A stretch of DNA of 64,000 nucleotides. Source: Enterocloster lavalensis. GTDB lineage: Bacteria; Bacillota; Clostridia; Lachnospirales; Lachnospiraceae. Positions 16,668 to 25,625 of the stretch are shown here, piece after piece (position 1 is the stretch's first letter; the number at the start of each line of letters is the position of its first letter). The translations under genes and the position numbers were made by a program. The notes beneath the pieces are model-generated. The model saw nothing but the letters and a program-made list of their open reading frames with translations, had not been told where the DNA came from and did not search any database. Location: contig NZ_CABJCG010000023.1 of assembly GCF_902364025.1 (NCBI RefSeq), positions 32,406-96,405 of the forward strand. Reading direction: 5' to 3'.

Positions 16668-17783
16668 ATGTCTGCGAAAGAAACGGAAAAGCCGATACTG
16701 GTGACAAGGTCCTCCCTGCCGCCGTTCGAGGAATTTACAGAAATGTTAAAGCCCATCTGGGAGTCCGGGTGGCTGACCAATATGGGAGATTACCACAAGG
16801 AGCTGGAACAGAAGCTGAAGGAGTATCTGGGCGCGGACCGGCTGGTGCTTTTCACCAACGGCCACATGGCCCTGGAGATGGTGATTCAGGCCCTGGAGCT
16901 GACGGGCGAGGTGATCACCACGCCCTTTACCTTTGCCTCCACCACCCACGCCATTGTGCGCAACGGGCTGACGCCGGTGTTCTGCGATATCAATCCCCGG
17001 GATTACACCATGGACGTGGACAAGATTGAGGCTCTGATCACGGAAAAGACCTCCGCCATCCTGCCGGTGCACGTTTACGGAAATATATGTGACGTGGAGC
17101 GGATTGAAGCCATCGCCAGGAGGCATAATTTAAAGGTGGTCTACGACGCGGCCCACACCTTCGGGGAGACTTACAACGGGGTGGGCACGGCCTGCTTCGG
17201 GGACGCCAGCATTTTCAGCTTCCACGCCACCAAGGTGTACCACACCATCGAGGGCGGCGCGGTGGCTTTTCGGGAAGAGTGGATGGAACACCGCCTGAAC
17301 TGCCTGAAGAACTTCGGCATCGTGGATCAGGACCACGTGGTCTGGGTGGGCGGAAACGCCAAGATGAACGAGTTCCAGGCCGCAATGGGCCTGTGCAATC
17401 TGCGCCATCTGGAGGATGAGATAACGAAACGCCGCCGCGTGGCGGAGCGGTATCTGGAGAATCTTGACGGCGTGAAGGGCTTAAAGCTGCCGGAGTACCG
17501 CCCCGGGGTAAAGCCCAATTACGCCTATTTCCCCGTGGTGTTCGACGGCTTCGCCCGGACCCGGGACCAGGTGTTCGATGGCCTGGGGGCCCATCAGATC
17601 CATCCGCGGAAATATTTTTACCCGCTGATCAACGATTTCCAGTGCTATGAGGGCAGATTTTCCTCAAAGGACACGCCGGTGGCCAAGTACATCGCGGACC
17701 GGGTGCTGACGCTTCCGCTGTACGCGGATCTGGCGCTGGAGGACGTGGACCGGATCTGCGGGCTGCTCCGGGAGATGGGCTGA
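16668..17783 (+). CDS. DegT/DnrJ/EryC1/StrS-family sugar aminotransferase
   Basis: 371-residue PLP enzyme. The cofactor Lys189 lies in SFHATKVYHTIEGGA, with the substrate loop LVLFTNGHMALEMVIQAL near 58 and YDAAHTFGE near 160. Such enzymes aminate a keto-deoxysugar nucleotide (for example to dTDP-amino-deoxysugars). ATG 16668 follows GGAAAGGAACG. The partner 4,6-dehydratase is not adjacent, so the keto-sugar must come from elsewhere (a dTDP pathway is hinted at by rfbC at 23197). Confidence 0.9.
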   Translation: MSAKETEKPILVTRSSLPPFEEFTEMLKPIWESGWLTNMGDYHKELEQKLKEYLGADRLVLFTNGHMALEMVIQALELTGEVITTPFTFASTTHAIVRNGLTPVFCDINPRDYTMDVDKIEALITEKTSAILPVHVYGNICDVERIEAIARRHNLKVVYDAAHTFGETYNGVGTACFGDASIFSFHATKVYHTIEGGAVAFREEWMEHRLNCLKNFGIVDQDHVVWVGGNAKMNEFQAAMGLCNLRHLEDEITKRRRVAERYLENLDGVKGLKLPEYRPGVKPNYAYFPVVFDGFARTRDQVFDGLGAHQIHPRKYFYPLINDFQCYEGRFSSKDTPVAKYIADRVLTLPLYADLALEDVDRICGLLREMG

Positions 17784-17833
17784 TTGATCCGGGACCAATA
17801 TTGTGGAACGACATCGCATAAGAGGAACAATTC

Positions 17834-18520
17834 ATGGACAAGGTGCTGCTGGTAATACCGGCTTACAATGAGGAAAAGAATATACGAAAGGTTGTGGGCC
17901 GTCTGGTGGAGGATTTTCCGGAGCTGGACTACATTGTGGTCAACGACGGTTCCCGGGATTCCACGGCCGATATCTGCCGGCAGAACGGCTACAACCTGCT
18001 GGATCTGCCTGTGAATCTGGGGCTGGCGGGCTGTTTTCAGGCGGGTATGAAGTACGCCTACTTGAAGGGCTATCAGTACGCCATCCAATTTGACGGGGAC
18101 GGCCAGCACCGGCCGGAATATATCGGCGCTATGAAGGATAAGATGGATGAGGGATACGACATTGTGGTGGGGTCCCGGTTCGTGGAGCAAAGGAAGGACT
18201 GGTCCCCCCGCATGCTGGGCAGCCGCCTGATCGGGGCGGCCATCCGCCTGACCACCGGGGCGAAGATTAAGGACCCCACCTCCGGGATGCGCATGTTCAA
18301 CCGCAGTATGATCGAGGAGTTTGCGCTGAACTTAAATTACGGCCCCGAGCCGGACACCCTATCCTTTTTGATCAAGCAGGGGGCCAGGGTGGCGGAGATT
18401 CAGGTGGAGATCGACGAACGCCTGGCCGGTGAGAGCTATTTAAAGCCCATGGTGGCGATGAAATATATGACGCGGATGCTGATTTCCATATTTTTGATTC
18501 AGAATTTCCGCAAGCGGTGA
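17834..18520 (+). CDS. DPM1-like family 2 glycosyltransferase
   Basis: 228 residues with VLLVIPAYNEEKNIRKVVG at the start, VVNDGSRDSTADICR near 36, and the DxD-type QFDGDGQHRPEY near 88. It resembles polyprenyl-phosphate mannose/glucose synthases, making a lipid-linked sugar donor at the membrane. It lacks the C-terminal membrane helices of GtrB-type relatives. It is followed after 24 bases by a flippase. Confidence 0.86.
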   Translation: MDKVLLVIPAYNEEKNIRKVVGRLVEDFPELDYIVVNDGSRDSTADICRQNGYNLLDLPVNLGLAGCFQAGMKYAYLKGYQYAIQFDGDGQHRPEYIGAMKDKMDEGYDIVVGSRFVEQRKDWSPRMLGSRLIGAAIRLTTGAKIKDPTSGMRMFNRSMIEEFALNLNYGPEPDTLSFLIKQGARVAEIQVEIDERLAGESYLKPMVAMKYMTRMLISIFLIQNFRKR

Positions 18521-18544
18521 CAGCCGCATGAGGTGGTGGATAAA

Positions 18545-19858
18545 ATGAACAAACTGACGGCCCGCCTGCTCTATAAGGGCGGCAATATCGAACGGCAGAA
18601 CGTCCTGTGGAACACCGCGGGCAGCTTCTGCTACGCGCTGGCCAGCATGGTGCTGTCCTTCCTGGTCATCCGGATGATCGGGGAGGACCAGGGAGGAATC
18701 TTTTCCTTCGGGTTTTCCACGTTGGGCCAGCAGATGTTTATCATCGCGTACTTCGGAATCCGCCCGTTCCAGATCACGGACGGCAAGGGCGAGTATTCCT
18801 TCCGGGATTACCTGGAACACCGTTACATTACCTGTCTGGCCGCGCTGGCGGCGGGCTGCGTGTATCTGACGGCCCAGGTGTCCGTGGGATTTTACACCCC
18901 CTACAAGGCGCTGATCCTGATTCTCCTGGTGCTGTACAAGGTGATCGACGGATATGCCGACGTCTACGAGTCGGAATTCCAGCGCCGGGGCAGCCTGTAT
19001 CTCACCGGAAAATCCAATTTTTTCCGCACCCTGCTGTCCGTGTCCTGCTTCCTGCTGGCCCTGGCCGTCACCCGGAACCTGTTTGCGGCCTGCCTGACGG
19101 CGGTGGCGGCCCAGGTCGCCGGAGTCTGCCTGTTCAATCTGCCGGTGATCCACGCGGTGGACGGTGTGAGCTGGATGCGGGGAGAGCGGCAGACCTCCCG
19201 CCTGTTTCACAGTACGGCGTTACTGTTTCTGTCCGCGTTTTTGGACTTTTTTGTGTTTTCCTCCGCCAAGTACGCCATCGACGCCCGGCTCAGTGACGCG
19301 GCTTCCGGGTATTTCAACCTGATTTTTATGCCAACCTCCGTGATTTATATGGTGGCGAATTTCGTGATCCGGCCGTTTCTGACCAAGCTGACGGATCTGT
19401 GGGAGGGAAAATTATTTCTGGGCTTTAAGGAGCAGCTGGCGCGCATCGGCGCCATCATCTCCGGTCTGACGGTGCTGGCCGTGGCCGCGACATTGATTCT
19501 GGGGCGGTTTGTGCTGGGGGTCATGGAGACGATCCTGGGCGCCGGATACGAGGGCACGCTGACCGTATATCAGACCGCCTTTGTGGTAATCGTATTAGGC
19601 GGGGGCTTTTATGCCCTGGCCAATTTGATGTATTATGCGCTGGTGATTATGAGAAAACAGAAGGCCATTTTCATCGTGTATCTTTTGGCGGCCGTCACGG
19701 CGGCCCTGATTTCCGGCCCAATCGTTTCGCGCTGGGGAATCGGAGGAGCCGCGGGCTGTTATCTGTTGCTGATGATCGGGCTGACCGCCGGCTTCGGATT
19801 CTGTATGGTCCGGGCCTATAAACGTGAGAAAGGGGAGAATCGTGGGAATGCAGGATGA
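18545..19858 (+). CDS. Polysaccharide flippase, second copy in the locus
   Basis: 437 residues with about 12 hydrophobic segments, MOP flippase type (NVLWNTAGSFCYALASMVLS at residue 18). Start chosen at ATG 18545, eight bases after GAGGTGG, in preference to GTG 18533. It differs clearly from the flippase at 3762, suggesting that two distinct lipid-linked units are exported. It overlaps the next gene by 11 bases. Confidence 0.83.
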   Translation: MNKLTARLLYKGGNIERQNVLWNTAGSFCYALASMVLSFLVIRMIGEDQGGIFSFGFSTLGQQMFIIAYFGIRPFQITDGKGEYSFRDYLEHRYITCLAALAAGCVYLTAQVSVGFYTPYKALILILLVLYKVIDGYADVYESEFQRRGSLYLTGKSNFFRTLLSVSCFLLALAVTRNLFAACLTAVAAQVAGVCLFNLPVIHAVDGVSWMRGERQTSRLFHSTALLFLSAFLDFFVFSSAKYAIDARLSDAASGYFNLIFMPTSVIYMVANFVIRPFLTKLTDLWEGKLFLGFKEQLARIGAIISGLTVLAVAATLILGRFVLGVMETILGAGYEGTLTVYQTAFVVIVLGGGFYALANLMYYALVIMRKQKAIFIVYLLAAVTAALISGPIVSRWGIGGAAGCYLLLMIGLTAGFGFCMVRAYKREKGENRGNAG

Positions 19859-20834
19859 GACAATGGAAGTGCGCAGTGAGAGAAATGCGGGCGCGCGCAG
19901 GCGCACCGTGGATGTGATCATCCCGACCTACAAGCCGGACAAGAAATTCAGCCGTCTGCTGCGCATGCTGGAATTGCAGACGTACCCAATCCGAAGAATT
20001 ATTGTGATGAATACGGAGAAATCCTACTGGAACGACAAGGGTTACGAGGGCATAAAAGGGCTGGAGGTCCACCACCTGACCAAGGCGGAATTCGACCACG
20101 GCAGGACCCGCAACCAGGGCGCGCGCTACAGCCGTGCGGACATCATGGTGTTCATGACCGACGACGCGGTGCCCGCCGACAACCAGCTGATCGAGCAGCT
20201 TATGGCTGCCTTTGACCGGCGGGGGCCGCTGGGGGAGTCGGTGATTATGGCCTACGCCCGGCAGCTGGCGGATAAGGACTGCGGCCTGGCGGAGCGCTAC
20301 ACCCGCTCCTTCAATTATCCGGACCAGAGCCGGGTGAAAACCAGGGCGGACTTAAAGGAGCTTGGAATCAAGACCTTTTTCGCCTCAAACGTATGCTGCG
20401 CCTATGACCGGGAAAAGTTCTGGTTCCAGGGAGGTTTTACCGACAAGACCATTTTCAACGAGGATATGATTTTTGCGGGCCGCGCGGTGCTGGAGGACGA
20501 CTACGCCGTGGCCTACGTGGCTGAAGCGCGGGTGGTGCACTCCCACAACTACGGCTGCATGGCCCAGTTCCACCGGAATTTCGACCTGGCGGTGTCTCAG
20601 GCCGACCACCCGGAGCTGTTTTCGGCAGTGCGCTCGGAGAGCGAGGGCATCCGCCTGGTCAAACAGACGGCCCGCTACCTGGTGAAGCAGCGCCGTCCCT
20701 GGCTGGTGCCCGGGATGTTCGTGAAGAGCGGTTTTAAGTATCTGGGCTACCGCGTTGGGAAATGCTACCGGCTTCTGCCGCGGGCCCTGGTGCTGCGCTG
20801 CACCATGAACAAGGAATACTGGAGCCGGGTCTGA
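19848..20834 (+). CDS. Family 2 glycosyltransferase (rhamnosyltransferase-like)
   Basis: 328 residues: VDVIIPTYKPDKKFSRLLRM near 21, DHGRTRNQGARYSRADIMVF near 84 and MTDDAVPADN near 105, then FNEDMIFAGRAV near 205 and HSHNYGC near 232. This layout matches RfbF/RgpB-like rhamnosyltransferases. The start is ATG 19848 or GTG 19842; both lie within the end of the flippase gene, indicating translational coupling. Confidence 0.86.
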   Translation: MQDETMEVRSERNAGARRRTVDVIIPTYKPDKKFSRLLRMLELQTYPIRRIIVMNTEKSYWNDKGYEGIKGLEVHHLTKAEFDHGRTRNQGARYSRADIMVFMTDDAVPADNQLIEQLMAAFDRRGPLGESVIMAYARQLADKDCGLAERYTRSFNYPDQSRVKTRADLKELGIKTFFASNVCCAYDREKFWFQGGFTDKTIFNEDMIFAGRAVLEDDYAVAYVAEARVVHSHNYGCMAQFHRNFDLAVSQADHPELFSAVRSESEGIRLVKQTARYLVKQRRPWLVPGMFVKSGFKYLGYRVGKCYRLLPRALVLRCTMNKEYWSRV

Positions 20835-20872
20835 CTTGTCCCGGAAATGACGAAAGAAGGTAGGAGATTCCT

Positions 20873-21286
20873 ATGATGCAACCGATGTTCCGAGTGATTT
20901 TGATCATTGTATCCCTGGCCACCATGGCGTACATGATGCGCAAGATCCGCCAGGCCAAGGTTCAGATCGAGGCAGCCATGTTTTGGGTGATGCTGGCCCT
21001 GCTGCTGGTGGTATTTGCAATCTGTCCGCCGGTGGCCAACATCTGCGCCAGACTGCTAGGCATCTACTCCACCCCCAACTTCCTGTTCCTGTTCACCATT
21101 TTCCTGCTCATGGCAAAGGTGTTCAGCATGACCATCCATCTGTCGCAGATTGAGAGCAAGCAGAAGGAGCTGATCCAGAAAATGGCGCTGGACCAGAAGG
21201 AGAAGGAGGAGCTGGAGCTGAAGGTACAGGAGCTGATGGACGGGAAAGACAGAGCGGCCGAGGTGGAAGATGAGTGCGAACGATAA
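20873..21286 (+). CDS. DUF2304 small membrane protein
   Basis: 137 residues with three hydrophobic segments (about 5-22, 35-55, 65-85) and a charged coiled C-terminus rich in Glu/Lys (from QIESKQKELIQK). This is the DUF2304 pattern; genes of this family commonly sit next to family 2 glycosyltransferases. The biochemical role is unknown; an accessory or scaffold for glycan enzymes is plausible. It overlaps the following DUF2142 gene by 17 bases. Confidence 0.8.
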   Translation: MMQPMFRVILIIVSLATMAYMMRKIRQAKVQIEAAMFWVMLALLLVVFAICPPVANICARLLGIYSTPNFLFLFTIFLLMAKVFSMTIHLSQIESKQKELIQKMALDQKEKEELELKVQELMDGKDRAAEVEDECER

Positions 21287-23048
21287 AAAATTACAACTGA
21301 GGACTCCGGGGCTGCGCCTTCTGGCCACCTGCGCGCTGGCGGTGGCCGTTCTGGGACTCTGGCATGGGCTGGATGTGCGGGACGGCATCGCCAGGACCGG
21401 GAACCGCTTCCTGTACGGCTGGTACGGGGCGGCGTTTGTCTGGGGCATGGGGCTTCTGGCCGCGTCGGGCTGGCTGCTCCTGATCCGGAGGCAGTGGAGC
21501 CTGGAGCGGGTGTTCGTGGTCTGCAGCCTCGCCCTGGGGGTGTTGTTCGCGGCCGTGCTGCCGCCGCTGTCCGCGCCCGATGAGGTGGCCCACTATATTT
21601 CCGCCTACCAGGTGTCCAACCGCCTGATGGGGAAAACAGCAGCAGATGAGGACGGGCGGGTGCTCATCCGGGCGCAGGACGCCTGGGTGGAGGACCTGGA
21701 GGACGTTCTGGCCGACGACGGAAGCGGCCGGACATCGGACCGGGACTCCGCGGTGCTGGGGCAGATGATGACGCAGTATACCTATGGGGAGATTCGCGGC
21801 GGGGGGCCGGGAGGCGGAGAGGCTGCTGCGGCTCCGGATGGAGGAATGGCTGAGGTGGCGGGCGGCGGAGCGGCTGCTGCGGCTCCGGATGGAGGAATGG
21901 CTGAGGCTGTGGGCGGCGGAGAGGCTGAGGCGGCTCCGGGCGGCGGGAAATCCGCCGCGGTTTCCGGGGATGGCGTGGCCGTCTCCTACCAGCCCGCCGT
22001 GCACACCACGCCCCTGGCGTATGCACCGCAGGCAGTGGGAATTACGCTGGCGAGGGCGCTGGGCCTTGGCAGCATCGGGCTGCTGTTTCTGGGACGTCTG
22101 TTTAACCTGCTGTTTTACACCGGAATGGGTTATCTGACCATGAGGCGGATGCCCTTTGGGAAAGAGGTGGTGTTCGGGGTTGGGCTGCTGCCGATGACGC
22201 TGAACCTGGTCTCCTCCATGTCCTACGATGTGATGATTCTGGCCATGACCGCCTACTTTACCGCGGTGTGCCTGGACCTGGCGTATAGGGCGGAGCGGGT
22301 GCGGCTCTTGGACGTGGCGGTTCTGGCTCTGGTGATGGCGGTCATGGGGCCCTGCAAGATGGTCTACGGCGTGATCGCCGGGCTGTGCCTGCTGATCCCG
22401 GTGAAAAAATTCGGCGGCTGGGGCCGGTGGCTGGCGGCCGCTGCCGCGGTGCTGGGCGCATTTGCACTGGCTATGCTGGTGGTGAACAGCCAGACCGTGG
22501 CGCTGTATACCGGGATCCAGGATCGTCATGTGATCTGGGCCGACGAGCCGGGATATTCCTTTGCGCAGCTGGTCCACAGCCCGCTCCTGGTGCTGAAAAT
22601 GTGTTACAGCACCCTGGTCTGGCAGGGTGGGGAGCTGTTCTCCGGTATGATCGGTGGCAGCCTGGGCAATATGGACCCGGTGCTGAACACGCCCTATATC
22701 ATTGTGCTGGGATTGGCCTTTACCCTGCTCATGCTGGCCCTGCGGAAGCCCGGGGAATCCTTAAAAATCTCAGGCGGGCAGCGGGTCTGGATTTGGGTGA
22801 TCTGCCTGATCTGCCTGGGAGCGCTGATGTTTAGCATGCTGCTGGCCTGGACGCCGGTGAGCGCCAGCTTCATCCGGGGGGTGCAGGGCCGGTATCTCCT
22901 ACCGTTGCTGCCCATATTCGCGCTCTCCCTGAAAAATGACCGGCTGGTACGCACGGACTGCGACGACCGCAAGCTGCTGTTTGGCATGATCTGCATGGAT
23001 GTGTATGTGATTCTGCGGATCTTCAGCGTGGTGTGCTTGCGGGTGTGA
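21270..23048 (+). CDS. DUF2142-type polytopic membrane protein
   Basis: 592 residues with about ten hydrophobic segments and the DUF2142 hallmark PPLSAPDEVAHYISAYQVSN near 95. DUF2142 proteins resemble GT-C glycosyltransferases and are found in surface-polysaccharide clusters. A large soluble loop (residues about 125-245) carries an Ala/Gly/Pro-rich stretch with a 17-residue repeat, unusual for the family. GTG or ATG choice: ATG 21270 overlaps DUF2304. A GC-rich hairpin lies just after the stop (23050-23074). Confidence 0.8.
   Translation: MSANDKKLQLRTPGLRLLATCALAVAVLGLWHGLDVRDGIARTGNRFLYGWYGAAFVWGMGLLAASGWLLLIRRQWSLERVFVVCSLALGVLFAAVLPPLSAPDEVAHYISAYQVSNRLMGKTAADEDGRVLIRAQDAWVEDLEDVLADDGSGRTSDRDSAVLGQMMTQYTYGEIRGGGPGGGEAAAAPDGGMAEVAGGGAAAAAPDGGMAEAVGGGEAEAAPGGGKSAAVSGDGVAVSYQPAVHTTPLAYAPQAVGITLARALGLGSIGLLFLGRLFNLLFYTGMGYLTMRRMPFGKEVVFGVGLLPMTLNLVSSMSYDVMILAMTAYFTAVCLDLAYRAERVRLLDVAVLALVMAVMGPCKMVYGVIAGLCLLIPVKKFGGWGRWLAAAAAVLGAFALAMLVVNSQTVALYTGIQDRHVIWADEPGYSFAQLVHSPLLVLKMCYSTLVWQGGELFSGMIGGSLGNMDPVLNTPYIIVLGLAFTLLMLALRKPGESLKISGGQRVWIWVICLICLGALMFSMLLAWTPVSASFIRGVQGRYLLPLLPIFALSLKNDRLVRTDCDDRKLLFGMICMDVYVILRIFSVVCLRV
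21812..21948 (+). repeat. 51-bp tandem repeat inside the DUF2142 gene
   Basis: Units begin near 21821, 21872 and 21923, a period of exactly 51 bases. The first two are nearly identical and the third is diverged and shortened. The period equals 17 codons, so changes in copy number keep the frame. The encoded repeat is Ala/Gly/Pro-rich (AAAAPDGGMAE core) in an extracytoplasmic loop. Confidence 0.85.
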
Positions 23049-23079
23049 TGGGGCGGGCAGAAAACTCCCGCCCTGGGTA

Positions 23080-23108
23080 TTGTCAGCAACGCCGGAATGT
23101 GATAGAAT
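23080..23108 (+). promoter_or_regulatory. Promoter for rfbC (and possibly the ABC permease)
   Basis: TTGTCA (23080-23085), 17-base spacer, TAGAAT (23103-23108). A leader of about 80 bases precedes the ATG at 23197. Confidence 0.55.
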
Positions 23109-23196
23109 TGCCAGATGTGCAGCGGCCTTCGCTACAAGAAATTTACATAAAATGGAAGGACCTTTAGACCTTCTGAACATAAAGGAGCATTGAATT

Positions 23197-23751
23197 ATGG
23201 GAAAGATAAAAGTGACGCCCTGTCCCATCGAGGGGCTGTATGTGATTGAACCGACTGTGTTTAAGGATGAGCGCGGATATTTTGTGGAGACCTACAACCA
23301 GAATGATTTCCGGGAGGCGGGCCTCAATATGGTGTTTGTGCAGGACAACCAGTCCATGTCCGTGAAGGGCGTGCTGCGTGGGCTTCATTTCCAGAAACAG
23401 TATCCCCAGGGTAAGCTGGTGCGCGCCATCCGCGGCACGGTGTTTGACGTGGCGGTGGACCTGCGCTCCGATTCCGGGACCTACGGGAAATGGTTCGGCG
23501 TGACACTGTCCGCTGAGAACAAGAAGCAGTTCTATATCCCGGAAGGTTTTGCACATGGTTTCCTGGTGCTCTCCGACGAGGCGGAATTTGCGTACAAGTG
23601 CACGGATTTCTACCATCCGGGTGACGAGGGCGGCCTGCTGTGGAGCGATCCCGAGATTGGCGTGGAGTGGCCCATTGAGGAGGGAATGGAACTGATCATT
23701 TCCGAGAAGGATCAGAAGTGGAGCGGCCTTAAGGATACGTTCAGGTTCTGA
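23197..23751 (+). CDS. rfbC: dTDP-4-dehydrorhamnose 3,5-epimerase
   Basis: 184 residues with the RmlC cupin motifs: IEGLYVIEPTVFKDERGYFV, VLRGLHFQKQYPQGKLVRAI with the catalytic His near 64, and FDVAVDLRSDSGTYGKW. It converts dTDP-4-keto-6-deoxyglucose to the rhamnose precursor. The other dTDP-rhamnose genes (rfbA, rfbB, rfbD) are not in the window, so they must lie elsewhere if rhamnose is made. AAAGGAG precedes the ATG. The ABC permease follows after 120 bases. Confidence 0.93.
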   Translation: MGKIKVTPCPIEGLYVIEPTVFKDERGYFVETYNQNDFREAGLNMVFVQDNQSMSVKGVLRGLHFQKQYPQGKLVRAIRGTVFDVAVDLRSDSGTYGKWFGVTLSAENKKQFYIPEGFAHGFLVLSDEAEFAYKCTDFYHPGDEGGLLWSDPEIGVEWPIEEGMELIISEKDQKWSGLKDTFRF

Positions 23752-23871
23752 CGGAGAACCGGCCGCCGGAGCGGTCTTGGGACGGCAGCTGCGGACCCGG
23801 TAAACGGCCCGGCAGATTCTACGGTCTGCCGCCTGGCGGCTTTTACGCACAAGAAAAGGAATTAAACGCAT

Positions 23872-24687
23872 ATGAAGTATGTCATCTCTCTGGTGAAAGA
23901 GATTGTAAAAAAACGGAAAATGATTCTGGACCTGGCGCTGGCGGATTTCCGCAAGCGGTTTGTGGGCTCGTATTTCGGGATTGTCTGGATGTTTCTGCAG
24001 CCCCTGGTGACCGTGCTGATCTACTGGTTCATTTTCGGCGAGTACGGCATGAAGACGGTGCCCCCTGTTCCCAACGCCACCTATGTGGTGTGGCTGGTTC
24101 CTGGTCTGGTGCCCTGGTTCTTTTACAGCGAGGCGCTGAACTCCATCACGGGCTGCCTTCAGGAGTACAGCTACCTGGTGAAGAAGGTGGTGTTTAAGGT
24201 GGAGATGCTGCCTGTCATCAAGCTGCTTTCCTGCCTGCTGGTGCACTTCTTTTTTGTGCTGATCATGCTGGCGCTGTATGCGGCGTACCGGCAGCCGGTG
24301 TTCGCCACCTGGATTCAGATTCTGTACTACACCTTTGCGGCGGCCATGCTGGCCCTGGCCTTCGGGTATTTTACCAGCGCGGTGAACGTATTTTTCAAGG
24401 ACATGGCCAATATTGTGGGAATCTGCCTGCAGTTCGGCATTTGGATGACACCGATTATGTACGACGAGGCCATTTTCACCAGCCGGAATCCCTGGATCGG
24501 CACTGTGCTCAAGCTGAACCCGTTTTACTATATTGTGGCGGGCTACCGCGACAGCATGCTCACGGGCGACTGGTTCTGGAGGCGTCCCACCATGACCCTG
24601 TACTTCTGGGGAGTGACCATTGTGGTGATGCTGGTGGGCTTACGGATGTTTAAACGGCTTCGGCCGCATTTTTCAGACGTCCTCTGA
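23872..24687 (+). CDS. wzm: ABC-2 type polysaccharide export permease (Wzm-like)
   Basis: 271 residues with six hydrophobic segments and the O-antigen/teichoic-acid exporter layout: DLALADFRKRFVGSYFGIVW at 23-42, FIFGEYG near 56, and LNPFYYIVAGYRDSMLTGDW near 216. It should form the membrane channel for a lipid-linked polymer. Its ATPase partner is not adjacent; the only Wzt in the window begins 7.9 kb further on at 32541. The 240 bases after the stop hold no gene, only GC-rich sequence. Confidence 0.9.
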   Translation: MKYVISLVKEIVKKRKMILDLALADFRKRFVGSYFGIVWMFLQPLVTVLIYWFIFGEYGMKTVPPVPNATYVVWLVPGLVPWFFYSEALNSITGCLQEYSYLVKKVVFKVEMLPVIKLLSCLLVHFFFVLIMLALYAAYRQPVFATWIQILYYTFAAAMLALAFGYFTSAVNVFFKDMANIVGICLQFGIWMTPIMYDEAIFTSRNPWIGTVLKLNPFYYIVAGYRDSMLTGDWFWRRPTMTLYFWGVTIVVMLVGLRMFKRLRPHFSDVL

Positions 24688-24927
24688 CGCGGCTGCGGCA
24701 GGGATGGACGGGGTATAGCGAGAGCGGGCGACCGTTCCGGCCGGGGCAGGGATGCCGGGCCGGGGCGGTTGTTTGCATTGCGGAGGGCGGTTAAACGGCG
24801 GGGGCGGGCAGCAGCCGGTGACCGGTACCGGTTTACCGGATTGTCCGGCCGGAGGAAACGCCGGGGGATGGAACACCGGGCCCAAGCAATAGATGGGGGA
24901 AATAAACGGGAAAGGAGGCCGGAGGCT

Positions 24928-25527
24928 GTGATAAAACAGATATGTCTGAGCTGGAGCGATGGCCGGGAGGAGGGCACGATTCAGGTGGAAGTGGTTTACT
25001 CCGCCCGCAGGACTCTGGGGCTGGAGGTAAAGGCCGACGGTTCGGTGCTGGCCAGAGTTCCCAGGCGTATGCCGGATCAGGCGGTGAAAGAGTTTGTGGA
25101 GGAGCGCCGGGAGTGGATTGTGGAGAAATGGTTCCTCATGCAGGACAGGCGGCGGGCTGAGGAGGAGCGCGGGCCCCGGGACTACGAGGGGGACCCGGCT
25201 CTGGAACGGTGGTACCGGGAACAGGCGCGTAAGCGGATCGCCTGGCGCACCGCCTATTTCGCCCGCCGCATGGGCGTGACCTACGGCCGCATCTCCATCC
25301 GGGCGGCCAAAACCAGGTGGGGCAGCTGCAGCGCCGAGGGGAATCTGAATTTCCATTGGAAACTGATTTTAATGCCGCCGGAAATCCTGGATTACGTGGT
25401 GGTGCACGAGCTGGCCCACCGGAAGGAGATGAACCACTCCGACCGCTTCTGGGCGGAGGTGGAGCGGGTGTTGCCGGATTACCGGCAGAGGAGGGCTTGG
25501 CTTAAGGAGCACGGCCGGGAGGCGTGA
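24928..25527 (+). CDS. DUF45 (YgjP-like) zinc metallopeptidase
   Basis: 199 residues with the zinc motif VVHELAHRKEMNHSDRFW (HExxH near residue 157 plus a distal His), preceded by AAKTRWGSCSAEGNLNFHW, the two signatures of the YgjP/DUF45 family. GTG 24928 is nine bases after AAAGGAGG. A longer frame to 24769 is open but has low-complexity residues and no ribosome site. Cytoplasmic; the biological substrate of this family is poorly known. Confidence 0.85.
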   Translation: MIKQICLSWSDGREEGTIQVEVVYSARRTLGLEVKADGSVLARVPRRMPDQAVKEFVEERREWIVEKWFLMQDRRRAEEERGPRDYEGDPALERWYREQARKRIAWRTAYFARRMGVTYGRISIRAAKTRWGSCSAEGNLNFHWKLILMPPEILDYVVVHELAHRKEMNHSDRFWAEVERVLPDYRQRRAWLKEHGREA

Positions 25528-25532
25528 GGGCC

Positions 25533-25587
25533 GGGAGGTAATGGCGGGAGGTGCGTGGGCTGGGAGGTAATGGCGGGAGGTGCGTGG
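25533..25587 (+). repeat. Two perfect copies of a 26-bp G-rich repeat, 29-bp period
   Basis: Copies at 25533-25558 and 25562-25587 begin GGGAGGTAATGGCGGGAGG. They lie just after the metallopeptidase stop codon, in the convergent spacer with the chromate transporter genes. Confidence 0.8.
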
Positions 25588-25625
25588 ACCGGCGGCTACA
25601 GGAGGCGGGCCAGGTATCCCTACGT

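Noticed and set aside
24769..24927. Upstream extension of the DUF45 peptidase
   Set aside because: The additional residues are Arg/Gly-rich without a ribosome site; GTG 24928 is preceded by AAAGGAGG.
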